NCBI RefSeq assembly: GCF_021729845.1
Contig: NZ_CP063397.1
Location: forward strand, 1,254,001-1,318,000
DNA from: Rhizobium sp. SL42
GTDB lineage: Bacteria; Pseudomonadota; Alphaproteobacteria; Rhizobiales; Rhizobiaceae
Reading direction: 5' to 3'
DNA length: 64,000 nucleotides
Shown piece after piece: positions 26,000 to 34,596 of this stretch (position 1 is the first letter of the stretch; each line of letters starts with the position of its first letter). The translations under genes and the position numbers were made by a program. A model generated the notes under the pieces. That model was not told where the DNA came from. It saw only the letters and a program-made list of their open reading frames with translations, and ran no database searches.

Positions 26000-26926
26000 T
26001 CATTCAGCACTGCGAGCCAGCATCTGAAGCCTTTCGGCGCATACTTCTCTGACGAGATCGAGCAATACGGCCGTACGCTCGTGCAGCCAGACCAATGCCT
26101 CCTCGCTGATCTCGAAATGCTTGGAATAGCGTGCCTTCACATAGGCCTCGTTCAGCGTGTTGAACCATGCGCGTTCGCGGTGCTGGTCGCGTGGAAAAGC
26201 CTCCGTCAAACGCCGATCCTGGCTCTCAGCGAGCGAGCGGAGGAATTTGATGTTGTGAGAGGGCGGGCCGTAGTTGGTCAGGGCCAGCAGAACGCAGGCG
26301 TATGCCTGCTCTAGGGACTGATGGAGGCTGAAGGCGGCGTCTTTCCGCCATCTTTCGTCCATTTCGGACTTCTGCAACTGCAGCTGCGACGTTTCAAGCG
26401 CGCGCGTCGCGTTGAAGTACCGCTGCTCAAAATGCTCGTTCGCCACTTTCAACCGATCGACAGGATCGAGTGGCCTAGGCTCGTCCAGAGGTTCGTCGTC
26501 GAGCTCGTAGAGCACGATGCCTTCCTTGCGGATATCCGAGAAGAAGTACTGACCTTCCTTCAAATAGGTGTTCACCTCGCGCAGCGAATGGACGATGAAA
26601 CTCACCGGCGTCTCGATCGCTCCGTCGCGGTTCAGCCGGTCAGCTGCCTTGTACCAGTAGTCGGCGAACTCGCAGAGCTTGCGATTGTTGACGATGACGA
26701 GAAGGTCGAAGTCGGAGCGGTAGCCCTTCATGGTGAACGGCTCGTCGACCCATCCGCCCTTGGCATAGGATCCGAACAGGATGATCTTGAGGATCCTGCC
26801 GCGTTTCTTGAATTCGGCCGATCCTTCTTTCAGCGCGTCCTCGAATTCCTCGTGCAGGATCTCCAGGACGCGGCCAAGCTCGCGTTGCTTGCGAAGCGGC
26901 ATATGATCGAGAGAGGACTTCATCAT
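26000..26926 (-). CDS. Nucleotidyltransferase and HEPN domain protein
   Basis: This 308-residue protein joins two domains often found as separate toxin-antitoxin partners. The N-terminal half has a minimal nucleotidyltransferase motif, ILFGSYAKGGWVDEP, followed by YRSDFDLLVIV with the paired acidic residues. The C-terminal half is helical with a HEPN-like region (FSLHQSLEQAYACVLLALT) and an R-x-x-x-H in ARYSKHFEI that may be the RNase site. Fused forms are common on rhizobial plasmids. Either modification of tRNA or nucleotides, or self-inhibition of HEPN by AMPylation, is possible. A stress or defence role is inferred. Confidence 0.82.
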   Translation of the reverse strand: MMKSSLDHMPLRKQRELGRVLEILHEEFEDALKEGSAEFKKRGRILKIILFGSYAKGGWVDEPFTMKGYRSDFDLLVIVNNRKLCEFADYWYKAADRLNRDGAIETPVSFIVHSLREVNTYLKEGQYFFSDIRKEGIVLYELDDEPLDEPRPLDPVDRLKVANEHFEQRYFNATRALETSQLQLQKSEMDERWRKDAAFSLHQSLEQAYACVLLALTNYGPPSHNIKFLRSLAESQDRRLTEAFPRDQHRERAWFNTLNEAYVKARYSKHFEISEEALVWLHERTAVLLDLVREVCAERLQMLARSAE

Positions 26927-27125
26927 GGGCGGGCAACGATCCGCAGGCTGGCTGCTATGAAGGGCTGTTGGTAATGGGGTCTATCAATTGCGTGACCGTA
27001 TACCAAGGGTGGCGTGCGACCAACACCGGAACTGGATGATGTGTGTTGGTAAGGTTTCTCTCGGCCGCTCGCCATCGGTTCGGTGCTACTTTCCATTTCT
27101 TGCGCATGTCGCGCTGAAGCGATCT

Positions 27126-27425
27126 TCATTCCGGTTGCGCCTGACCACGATCCTCGCCCCGGGTTTGGGGCAAGAGAATATCGTCGAACAGGAGCTTGTC
27201 GCCATCGCGGGCCAGGAAGCCGGGAAGTTCCCTGCGCAGCCAGTGGAGCAAGCGGTGTGAGAAATCCTGGTCGTTGGAATTCTCAAGGTGATGCAAAACC
27301 AATGCGCCGAGGAGAATTTTACGCCTCGTGTCCTGGGCGCGTTCCTGTTTGCCGAGCCGCGCCTTCAATGCTTTCTTTCGTTCTTCCAGTTGCGCAATGC
27401 GTAGAGCGATCGATTTGCGATCCAT
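27126..27425 (-). CDS. TraD-like/mobilization accessory protein
   Basis: This 99-residue protein is mostly helical with a basic N-terminal half (IALRIAQLEERKKALKARLG) and the block DTRRKILLGALVLHHLE, which is typical of small TraD/MobC-like proteins that accompany rhizobial relaxases. I prefer the ATG at 27425, preceded by GAGGGAAG. It is transcribed away from traA, with the predicted oriT between them, the usual arrangement of a relaxosome accessory gene. It probably helps the relaxase bind or open oriT. Confidence 0.65.
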   Translation of the reverse strand: MDRKSIALRIAQLEERKKALKARLGKQERAQDTRRKILLGALVLHHLENSNDQDFSHRLLHWLRRELPGFLARDGDKLLFDDILLPQTRGEDRGQAQPE

Positions 27426-27566
27426 TCCGCTTCCCTCATTTTCCTCTCCCGATTGTGCGAGCCAGACTACACAGCGTATCCGCACGCGGTACTGCCATTT
27501 CTGTTAGTTGAGATCGCCACTGGCTTGATCCCGAATGCAGGGAGCAAAGCGACAGAAATGAACAAA

Positions 27567-27594
27567 GGCGCACTTACGAGTAGCGGGGCTACTC
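27567..27594 (-). other. Predicted origin of transfer (oriT) with IncQ/Ti-type nic sequence
   Basis: On the minus strand a perfect 7-bp inverted repeat (GAGTAGC-CCC-GCTACTC) is directly followed by GTAAGTGCGCC. This is the arrangement of RSF1010/IncQ-type origins, where a hairpin precedes the nic region TAAGTGCGCC, and related sequences occur in Ti-plasmid origins. It lies about 40 bases from the start of the cognate-type relaxase gene traA. The nicking position itself is inferred from the family. Confidence 0.8.
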
Positions 27595-27600
27595 AGCGCT

Positions 27601-27618
27601 CCTGTCGTTAGCGACAGG
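27601..27618 (+). promoter_or_regulatory. Hairpin in the traA leader
   Basis: CCTGTCG-TTAG-CGACAGG forms a perfect 7-bp stem with a 4-base loop, ending 14 bases before the preferred traA start. It could be a relaxosome-protein site or an RNA hairpin that limits traA translation. Confidence 0.5.
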
Positions 27619-27632
27619 TTTGGGAGATGCGA

Positions 27633-30600
27633 ATGGCGATCTACCATTGCAGCATGAAGCCGGTGGCTCGCAGCGGCGGCAGAAGTGCTGTGGCGGCGAT
27701 CGCCTACAGAACTGCCAGCCGGATCGTGAATGAGCGGGACGGGTTGGTGCATGACTTCACCCGAAAGACCGGCGTCGTGCATACTGAAATAGTGCTTCCA
27801 GAAGGCATCGATGCGAGGTGGGCGCTCGACCGATCGGTATTGTGGAATGCGGCGGAGTTTGCCGAAAAGCGCCGCGATGCGCGGCTGGCGCGGGAGTTCG
27901 AGATCGCGCTTCCGCACGAGCTGAATGCCGATCAGCAACTGGCACTCGTGCGGGCTTTTGCCCATGACCTCGCCGATCGGCATGGGGCGGCCGTCGACTT
28001 CGCCATTCATGTGCCGCGTGGTGAGAGCGACATCCGCAATATCCATGCCCATGTGATGATGACGACGCGGACGGTCGGGCCCGACGGATTGGGGGAGAAG
28101 ACCCTTATCGAGCGGGAAAACAAGTGGCTGCTGAACCACGACCTGCCGACGTCACAGATGCAGCTGCGCGAGATCCGCCAGGCCTGGGAGACGCATGCCA
28201 ACCGGGCACTGATGCGGGCAGGACACGAGGTGAGGATTGATCATCGCTCGCATCTGGAACGCGGTCTCGAGATCGAGCCGACCGAGCATATGGGTGTGCA
28301 TGCCTCAGAGATCGACAGGCGAGGAGGATCCGTTTCCCGCACACGGATCGATGTGGAAGCGGCGCGGCGCAATGAGGAGTTGATCCGCCGAAAACCGGAA
28401 CAGGTGCTGACCCTGATTACCGGTGAGAAAAGCGTATTCGACCGCCATGATGTGGCGCGAGCGCTGCATCGCTATATCGACGAACCGCAACGCTTCCAGA
28501 ACGCCTTTGCCGCGGTGATGGCATCATCCGCATTGGTGGAATTGCGCAAGGAGACGACAAGCGAGCTTGCCCGCTACACGACGCGGGAAATGTTGGAGAT
28601 CGAGCACGCCATGGCCGCGAGTGCCGACCGCATGGGGCAACACTCCGGCCATGGCGTTAACCGACATCATGTCGATCAGGCGCTGAGGCTACAGGACGAG
28701 GCCATCAGGGCAATGACAGAAGGCCTGGGCTCGCGGACAGTTGAACGGAGTGCTTCTGCGTCATCCACAGATAAACCGCTTTTAATGTTGCCGGTGGGCG
28801 GCCTGAGCGATGAGCAGCGTCTTGCGATCCGGCATGTCACCGGGCCCGAACAGATCGCTGCCGTGATCGGCTTTGCCGGAGCGGGCAAGTCGACCATGTT
28901 GGCTGCTGCGCGCGATGCATGGGAGAGACAGGGGTACAGGGTTCATGGGGCCGCCCTTGCCGGAAAGGCGGCAGAGGGGCTGGAAGAGTCCTCCGGTATT
29001 GCCTCGCGCACCTTGGCGTCTTGGGAACATCGCTGGCAGCGTGACCGTGGCCTTCTTGGAAAAGGCGATGTGCTCGTCATCGACGAGGCCGGCATGGTGT
29101 CCAGCAGGCAGCTTGGAAAGTTCGTTGCAGAGGTCGAGGCACGCGGTGCAAAACTTGTCCTCGTTGGTGACCATGAACAGTTGCAGGCAATTGGAGCTGG
29201 CTCTCCCTTCAGGGTAATCGCCGAGCGGATCGGAGCTGTCGAACTCTCCGACATCCGCAGGCAGAAGCAAGATTGGCAGTGTGAGGCTTCCGTTGCCTTT
29301 GCCACGCATCGCACCGGCGACGGTCTCTCAGCCTATGCCGATCGTGGTCATGTCCGGTTTGCTGGCGATCGCGATGAGGCGCGGGTCGCGCTGGTCAGGG
29401 ATTACCTTGCTGATCTTGAGACACGGGGACGCGGTTCTCGCATCTCACTTGCCCATCGTCGCGTCGATGTGGCTGCCATCAATGCTGATATCCGCGCCGG
29501 GCTCCAAGAGCAGGGAAAACTTGCGCGCGGTGAGGAAGATCAGGGTTCATTGGGCCGGGAGGTCGCCTACCAGACCAGTATTGGCCAGCGGTGTTTTGCA
29601 CCTGACGATCGGATCGTGCTGTTGGAAAACAACCGTGATCTCGGTGTGAAGAATGGCATGCTGGGGACAGTGGTTGCAGTCGAGCCGGACGCAATACAAA
29701 TTCGGCTCGACGGCGCCGGACCGAGTAGGGTCCGTCTGGTTTCAATACCCGTCAATAGTTACCAATCTTTTGATCATGGTTACGCGACTACGATCCACAA
29801 GTCGCAAGGGGCCACCGTTGACCGCGCCTTCGTGTTGGCATCCGGTACGATGGACCGGCACCTGACCTATGTGGCGATGACGCGCCATCGTGATCAGGTT
29901 GACCTCTATGTCGGGCGTGACGAGATGAAGGACGTCGCGGCGCTTGCCACCAGCATGGGGCGCTCAGGCGCCAAGGAAAGCGTGCTCGACTACACCGATA
30001 GCTTTGCGGCAAGGCGTGGCCTGTCGGAGGGCCTTGGAATGCCAAGCCAGATCTTTGTCGGCAGGCAGGCGCACCGGGCCGATGATCGGCCAGCGGCTCA
30101 CTACGGCGCTTTGGGTGAGCGCGTTCGCTCGCCCGCCGATCGTCTGCCCTCCAATGTTTCAGGGCAGATTGAGGTTACGGGGAGCGCGTATAGGGAAGAT
30201 GCGCAGCTGGCCAGGATCGAGCCACTGGTTTCAGCGGTCACCCACTATGCAATCGGCGTCGAAGAGGTGGCGCAGGAGCAAGCGAGGCGGCATTTGCCGC
30301 AGGATCTGGATGGCGTGCGATCGGTTGCGTCTCGCGTTTATGCCGATCCTGAGAATTTTGTCCGGTTAATCGCCAAGGAAGTTCAAATGAAGGGCTTTGA
30401 CGCCGTCGGCTTGGCGCAGGCGATTGCTGGAACGCCTCAGGAGTTCGGGCAGCTCAGGGGCAGGGCAGGGTTGTTGGGTGATGACGTGGAACGCAAGCGG
30501 GCGCGGCGGGCTGCTGTCGGTCTCGGCATGCAGGTAGAGCATCTGAGCAACTCTTGGGAAAGACGGGTCTCGGACGCGTATCAGTCAGAGCTATGGAAGC

Positions 30601-30959
30601 GCGAGAAGCAGGACGTGATCGAGATACCAGGGCTTTCGCCAAGGAGCGAGGCGATCCTGAAGCAGCTGGATTCTACTGAAAGATCCGAGCGGGCAAAGGT
30701 CCTGGAAAAGTTGGTTGAGACGCCGGAGGGCCGGAAGGCGCTCGATGAGGCGAGGCAAGTCGTAGCGGCCGTGGAGAAACGGTTTGGCCGCCGTGATCTG
30801 CGCGATATCGAGCCGGCGCGGTTGATGGCGGAGGCGGTGGCGGATATCGCCCGGCTACGCGACGTTGCCCGAATGTGTCTGCATGCGGACAGGGCTGAAT
30901 TGACGCGCAGATATGAGCTCACCCGCACGCAGACTAAGACCCTCGGACTCGGGATGTGA
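27633..30959 (+). CDS. traA: TraA relaxase-helicase (MOB-Q type)
   Basis: This 1108-residue protein has the two-part layout of rhizobial TraA. An N-terminal MobA/MobL relaxase (MAIYHCSMKPVARSGGRSAV, with the metal site in IRNIHAHVMMTTR) is joined to a TrwC/RecD-like helicase. The helicase has Walker A GFAGAGKST, Walker B VLVIDEAGMVSS, LVGDHEQLQAIGAGSPF and YATTIHKSQGATVDRAF. It should nick oriT, stay bound to the 5' end and unwind the strand for conjugative transfer. The ATG at 27633 is preferred over 27627 because GGGAG is then at proper spacing. Length and order are intact, so the element can probably be mobilized, if a mating pore is available. Confidence 0.93.
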   Translation: MAIYHCSMKPVARSGGRSAVAAIAYRTASRIVNERDGLVHDFTRKTGVVHTEIVLPEGIDARWALDRSVLWNAAEFAEKRRDARLAREFEIALPHELNADQQLALVRAFAHDLADRHGAAVDFAIHVPRGESDIRNIHAHVMMTTRTVGPDGLGEKTLIERENKWLLNHDLPTSQMQLREIRQAWETHANRALMRAGHEVRIDHRSHLERGLEIEPTEHMGVHASEIDRRGGSVSRTRIDVEAARRNEELIRRKPEQVLTLITGEKSVFDRHDVARALHRYIDEPQRFQNAFAAVMASSALVELRKETTSELARYTTREMLEIEHAMAASADRMGQHSGHGVNRHHVDQALRLQDEAIRAMTEGLGSRTVERSASASSTDKPLLMLPVGGLSDEQRLAIRHVTGPEQIAAVIGFAGAGKSTMLAAARDAWERQGYRVHGAALAGKAAEGLEESSGIASRTLASWEHRWQRDRGLLGKGDVLVIDEAGMVSSRQLGKFVAEVEARGAKLVLVGDHEQLQAIGAGSPFRVIAERIGAVELSDIRRQKQDWQCEASVAFATHRTGDGLSAYADRGHVRFAGDRDEARVALVRDYLADLETRGRGSRISLAHRRVDVAAINADIRAGLQEQGKLARGEEDQGSLGREVAYQTSIGQRCFAPDDRIVLLENNRDLGVKNGMLGTVVAVEPDAIQIRLDGAGPSRVRLVSIPVNSYQSFDHGYATTIHKSQGATVDRAFVLASGTMDRHLTYVAMTRHRDQVDLYVGRDEMKDVAALATSMGRSGAKESVLDYTDSFAARRGLSEGLGMPSQIFVGRQAHRADDRPAAHYGALGERVRSPADRLPSNVSGQIEVTGSAYREDAQLARIEPLVSAVTHYAIGVEEVAQEQARRHLPQDLDGVRSVASRVYADPENFVRLIAKEVQMKGFDAVGLAQAIAGTPQEFGQLRGRAGLLGDDVERKRARRAAVGLGMQVEHLSNSWERRVSDAYQSELWKREKQDVIEIPGLSPRSEAILKQLDSTERSERAKVLEKLVETPEGRKALDEARQVVAAVEKRFGRRDLRDIEPARLMAEAVADIARLRDVARMCLHADRAELTRRYELTRTQTKTLGLGM

Positions 30960-31026
30960 TGAGGTAGTTCAGGTCTCGTGGTCGGCGTCCTTCAGCCTGC
31001 ACGCGGTATTCGCCGGCGGGACGATT

Positions 31027-31040
31027 GTCGCCCGGGCGAC
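31027..31040. repeat. 14-bp palindrome GTCGCCCGGGCGAC
   Basis: A perfect 14-bp palindrome lies in the non-coding stretch between traA and the ParA-like gene. It could be a protein-binding site; the GC-rich composition makes chance occurrence possible. Confidence 0.4.
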
Positions 31041-31318
31041 GGCGTTATAGCGCTCGATAGGCCGCTGGCTGATCTGGTCGACATCTTTCCCCGCTCATTG
31101 CCGCGTGCCGTCGCGTCGGGGCCGGCCCAGGCGAGGGCCGCCGGAGGTCGATACCTTCGTGCTTTTGGCGCGTAAGGGTCGGTTTCGATGGTTTGTAATG
31201 GCCTCAGTCCACGACGTTTTGCTTGGTTTCAGTCCTGGCAAGCAGATCGGGCCGGTCCTCTGCTCACGAGCTCACATGACTGCACCGCTCCGGCTGGGAT
31301 ATATCACTGGAAAATTCG

Positions 31319-31397
31319 CCAACGTTGACGCACGTTGATGCAGACGCATTGTGACGCGTTATAAAGAATGATAACGGGTTCTGACGCATGTTGATGC
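31319..31397. promoter_or_regulatory. Repeated TGACGC motifs upstream of the ParA-like gene
   Basis: Within 80 bases ahead of the ParA-like gene the motif occurs as TTGACGCACGTTGATGC (31325) and CTGACGCATGTTGATGCC (31381), with a partial TGTGACGCGTTAT between. The same motif recurs after the operon and at 54.4 kb. The likely binder is the small ribbon-helix-helix-like protein encoded with ParA, acting as autorepressor or partition/relaxosome factor. Confidence 0.6.
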
Positions 31398-31428
31398 CTT
31401 TTGATGAGTTTCAGACTGGAGACTGCAG

Positions 31429-32103
31429 ATGCCAGTGATCACCGTAGCAAACCCCAAGGGTGGGGCGGGGAAGTCTACAGCTGCCCTCGTGCTTGCCACG
31501 TCGCTTGCGCAGCAGGGCGCCAGTGTCGTCATTCTCGACTGTGATCCGAACAGGGCGATCGAGGGCTGGAGGGCAGGGAATTCTAAGAACCCTGTCATCG
31601 TGGATGGTGGGATCACTGAGAGCACGATCACCAGCAAGCTTGATGAGTACCGCAAGAAGTACCAGTTCGTGTTCGTCGATCTGGAAGGAACCGCCAGCCG
31701 GCTGATGTCTCGTGCGCTCGCTCGGGCGCAGCTCGTGATCATCCCGATCCAGGCGAGCCCGCCAGATGCGGAACTCGCAGCACGAGCCATCCATCTTATC
31801 CGTGAGGAAGAGCAGGCGTTTGAGAAGGCCATTCCCTACAGGGTGCTGTTCACGCGGACGTCGCCGGCGATCGCGTCAAAACTGGAAACGCAGATCACCG
31901 CGCAGTTGAAGGCAAGCGAGGTGCCGATGTTTCGGAATCATCTGAATGAGCGGTCCGCCTACAAAGCGATGTTCTTCTACCAGCAGGATCTAGAGGAACT
32001 CGATCCGCGCAATGTGAATGGCCTGCCGGCGGCACGGGATAATGCGTTCCGGCTGGCTGAGGAATTGGTCAATCTGGTCATTGATGCGAGGGTTGCGGCA
32101 TGA
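31429..32103 (+). CDS. VirC1-like ParA-family ATPase
   Basis: This 224-residue protein is a deviant-Walker ParA/MinD-type ATPase. The P-loop is NPKGGAGKST at the very N-terminus, the switch region contains ILDCDPNRAIEGW, and the Walker B-like strand is FVFVDLEGTAS. The overall form is close to VirC1 of Ti plasmids, which gathers relaxosomes at the cell pole, and to small plasmid ParA proteins. It lies downstream of traA, after a repeat-rich promoter region, and its stop overlaps the next start as ATGA. Relaxosome positioning or element stability are both plausible. Confidence 0.82.
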   Translation: MPVITVANPKGGAGKSTAALVLATSLAQQGASVVILDCDPNRAIEGWRAGNSKNPVIVDGGITESTITSKLDEYRKKYQFVFVDLEGTASRLMSRALARAQLVIIPIQASPPDAELAARAIHLIREEEQAFEKAIPYRVLFTRTSPAIASKLETQITAQLKASEVPMFRNHLNERSAYKAMFFYQQDLEELDPRNVNGLPAARDNAFRLAEELVNLVIDARVAA

Positions 32104-32390
32104 GCGGGAAGAACCTTGGTTTTGGCGATAAGCTTGCCAACATTACTCCTGATACGGAGGCGCCAGCGCGGATTCCTGATGCCAGGATCGACGAGGTTGG
32201 TGAACGACACGGTTTCATAGCGCGCGAGCCAATCCAGAAGCTGACGCGGCGCAAGCCGTCGGAGCCGTCTGCAAATCTCAACATCCGGCCGCCGATCACG
32301 ACCTTCAATCGTTTTTTGATTTTTTGCGAGCAAAACCGGATGTCGTACCCCGAGGCGCTGAAGGAGCTGATGGATCGAGCAGGCGTGTGA
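32100..32390 (+). CDS. Small ribbon-helix-helix-like partner of the ParA-like protein
   Basis: This 96-residue protein overlaps the ParA-like gene by four bases. The N-terminal half is polar and probably flexible. The C-terminal 35 residues (PPITTFNRFLIFCEQNRMSY) have the strand-helix-helix pattern of a ribbon-helix-helix DNA-binding domain. Its place matches VirC2 beside VirC1, or ParG/Omega-type centromere-binding proteins beside ParA. It is the natural candidate to bind the repeated TGACGC motifs on both sides of the operon. Confidence 0.65.
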   Translation: MSGKNLGFGDKLANITPDTEAPARIPDARIDEVGERHGFIAREPIQKLTRRKPSEPSANLNIRPPITTFNRFLIFCEQNRMSYPEALKELMDRAGV

Positions 32391-32410
32391 GCCTTGCGCC
32401 GAGAATTGGC

Positions 32411-32435
32411 TGCGTCAACATTGACGCACGTTAAT
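32411..32435. repeat. Palindromic site TGCGTCAA-CA-TTGACGCA plus motif
   Basis: Twenty bases after the operon, an 8-bp perfect inverted repeat with CA at the centre is followed by CGTTAAT, so it contains the motif seen upstream of the ParA-like gene. Twenty-three of 25 bases recur at 54436-54460. Confidence 0.7.
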
Positions 32436-33030
32436 GGGAGGCCGTCGTATGGCAGATAAGGGCGAAGTCTCATGTCGCTTAATCCTTGTTTGGACGACGT
32501 GTCCCGAGGATATGTCGATGGTCACGACATGTTGTGGTGATGAACCGAAGTGCTATCGACGCGCTGCGCCCCGGCGCACCTTAGCCCTTCCATAGAGGCG
32601 AAGTTAGCATGCCTTGCACCGTCCAAAGCCTCAGCCCGCTGCTCCTCCCAGGGCGCGCCTGTCGCAGCAGCACATTTCCGACCTCTATGCGGTTCTTTTC
32701 GTTTTGGGGACGGGCTGATTAAAACGCGGGAATTGCGGCTCTTGGCCGATCTCTTGGATGGTGAGCGATGAACGGGTGACCGCGCTCGCGCCGGCCGTAT
32801 AAACCGGCGGGTTATGGTAGGTCATTATTGACGTCGCGGTCCGAGTGTTCGCACTGGGCCAGCACAGGGAACGTATCCGACACGCTTGCTGCCGTGGCGG
32901 ATGTCACAGTTCGTTCGACCGGGATTGGCAATAGCTTGACAGCAGATGCCCCATTGCTCATCCTCGCGATGGTTGTGTCGGCTATTATAGTTCGCGCAAT
33001 GTTTCATCTACGATTTTTCAAGGAGGGATT
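32436..33030. other. Gap between the ParA module and the acyltransferase gene
   Basis: About 590 bases hold no gene that I can support. Short frames exist but lack ribosome-binding sites or conserved features. The last 100 bases contain TTGACA (around 32936) and TATTAT (around 32982), but they do not pair at proper spacing. A strong AAGGAGGG precedes the acyltransferase ATG. Confidence 0.5.
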
Positions 33031-33606
33031 ATGTCGGACGTCGCTGGCGAGGCAGTCGCAAAGACCGAACTATCATCGGAAGCATTGGAAAAGCTCGCCG
33101 GCATCAAGACTGCGATCCATTCCTCATTCGGTCAGGTTGTGTTGGCCATGAGTTCGGTGCCTCGCTACCGGCACCAAACGCTCGCCGACCTGGCTCATCT
33201 GGTCGTTGATCCGCTGGCGCGTGACTGCATTGCCATTGCATCTCCCAAGCCTGCAGGCGATTCGGATCCGAAGGCCGCCCTGGCACCTGCTGCGATTGCA
33301 ATCTGGGCCAGTGTCTCGGAAGAGGTTGAGGTCAAGCTCAAGGAGCAGATCAAGGCGGGTGCTTTCCCGGTACGCCTGAAACCGTCGGAGTGGAAGAGCG
33401 GCGAGAAGGTCTGGCTGCTGGATGTGATCGCGCCGACGCGGGAAATGGCAACGATGGTGCTGAAGAGTTTCAATCATGTCGCGAAGAGTGAGCAGGTCAG
33501 CATTCATCCGCTTGTTGCGCAACTGGTGGATCGTGAGGTGCTGAAGCAGTTGGTGTCTGCCGGTGCGCAAGGCTCCGAGGCTAGCTCGTCCCCGACGATA
33601 AATTGA
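33031..33606 (+). CDS. HlyC-type toxin-activating lysine acyltransferase
   Basis: This 191-residue protein matches the HlyC/CyaC family, which transfers fatty acids from acyl carrier protein to internal lysines of RTX toxins in the cytoplasm before secretion. The catalytic His lies in SSVPRYRHQTLADL and the Asp in WKSGEKVWLLDVIAP. The block APAAIAIWASVSEEVE is also typical. The ribosome-binding site AAGGAGGG is strong. It is the first gene of the locus that contains the giant RTX protein, so that protein is the probable substrate. HlyC has 170 residues; the extra length is at both ends. Confidence 0.88.
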   Translation: MSDVAGEAVAKTELSSEALEKLAGIKTAIHSSFGQVVLAMSSVPRYRHQTLADLAHLVVDPLARDCIAIASPKPAGDSDPKAALAPAAIAIWASVSEEVEVKLKEQIKAGAFPVRLKPSEWKSGEKVWLLDVIAPTREMATMVLKSFNHVAKSEQVSIHPLVAQLVDREVLKQLVSAGAQGSEASSSPTIN

Positions 33607-33640
33607 CGCTGTTACTCCATTCGCGGAGGGAGGCCACGTG

Positions 33641-33871
33641 ATGCGAGAGCTGGGGATATCAGGGGTCACGACAGATCCAACTGGTTCTAGTGAAGCAATC
33701 AGTCTGACGCTTGCGATTGTCAAGACGAGGCTCAGCGTTACGTCACAAACGTGCGCACCAGCCCTGCAGGATGAGGTTGCGGAACACGGAATTGGTCGAT
33801 TTTGGTGGCCAGCACCAGATTTTTTTCCATTGCGCTTCCTCGGAACTGTCGATCGCAGGTTTTCGCGATGA
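33641..33871 (+). CDS. Possible small ORF coupled to the secreted-protein gene
   Basis: A 76-codon frame starts at ATG 33641, seven bases after an excellent ribosome-binding site (GGAGGGAGG). Its stop overlaps the next start as ATGA. The product (starting MRELGISGVTTDPTGSS) has no known domain. Either it is a real coupled gene in the RTX operon or it serves as a leader for translation of the next gene. Confidence 0.4.
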   Translation: MRELGISGVTTDPTGSSEAISLTLAIVKTRLSVTSQTCAPALQDEVAEHGIGRFWWPAPDFFPLRFLGTVDRRFSR

Positions 33872-34584
33872 GATCCTTTGTCGTTGGTGTTCTCACGCTC
33901 TTGGTATTGTCCTTGGGGACTACCGTCTACGCTTACCATGAGGGAGAGCTTTTCGGTTTTAAGTGGTGGTCCTGGAAGCAGAAACTGACCATCGAGGTAG
34001 AGACCCCTCGAGGCATTCAGGCAGCGAGTGCCGTTACCGAAGCAAGCTGGAGCATGACGCCCACATGGTTCAAGATCGGCGATAGCGGCGGCGGGCCGGG
34101 TCTCGGCAGCCTGAGAGGCGAAGCCGTCGTTTTGGAACTTGAGCCTGGACACTACTTGTTTGCCTTGCTGAAGGACTACTCGGCCATGACCGCAGTTCAG
34201 GTTTTTGCCGGGCCGGACTTCAAGCCCGGTTTGCGAAACGACTATGTCGCGGCGCTCGACCGACTGGTCGCGATCACGGAGACCCGCAGCCTGGCACCCG
34301 AAGATTATCCGCTGCTCGTCACCTTTGACGACATCAACGACCCGGCCAGCGTTCGCCGCGTCAGTCCCGGCGATCTCGCCGCCATACTCGGTCCCGGATA
34401 CCGGCTCAATGCCATCACCCTGTCGATCACCGAGGAGCCGGTGACCGAGGGCAAGGTGGAGGGTGTGCTGGGGTGGTTGCGAGACCGCAACGTGATGGAG
34501 CGTCCTGGCTGGTTGAGGCTTCCGCTTGAAAGTCGACGAGCTATCAGTGGGCTCCTGACGCATTTCCCTGAATTTAAAGGCTAA
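33868..34584 (+). CDS. Exported hypothetical protein of the RTX locus
   Basis: This 238-residue protein begins with a typical Sec signal peptide (MRSFVVGVLTLLVLSLGTTVYA, cleavage probably after YAYA/VYA). A polar domain of about 210 residues follows, without motifs known to me. It should be periplasmic or outer-membrane-associated. It lies 12 bases before the giant RTX gene and so belongs to its operon. A role as assembly factor, immunity protein or surface anchor for the RTX protein is possible, but nothing in the sequence decides. Confidence 0.6.
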   Translation: MRSFVVGVLTLLVLSLGTTVYAYHEGELFGFKWWSWKQKLTIEVETPRGIQAASAVTEASWSMTPTWFKIGDSGGGPGLGSLRGEAVVLELEPGHYLFALLKDYSAMTAVQVFAGPDFKPGLRNDYVAALDRLVAITETRSLAPEDYPLLVTFDDINDPASVRRVSPGDLAAILGPGYRLNAITLSITEEPVTEGKVEGVLGWLRDRNVMERPGWLRLPLESRRAISGLLTHFPEFKG

Positions 34585-34596
34585 GAAAGGCTAAAC

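Noticed and set aside
25532..26314. A 260-codon frame running into the nucleotidyltransferase/HEPN gene
   Set aside because: Its second half is the complement of the conserved minus-strand gene and its first half has no domain or ribosome-binding site.
32828..33151. A 107-codon frame with a hydrophobic stretch overlapping the acyltransferase start
   Set aside because: It overlaps the strongly supported acyltransferase gene in another frame and lacks its own initiation signal.
33124..34563. A 479-codon minus-strand frame over the acyltransferase and exported-protein genes
   Set aside because: The plus-strand genes have family motifs, a signal peptide and ribosome-binding sites; the opposite frame has none.
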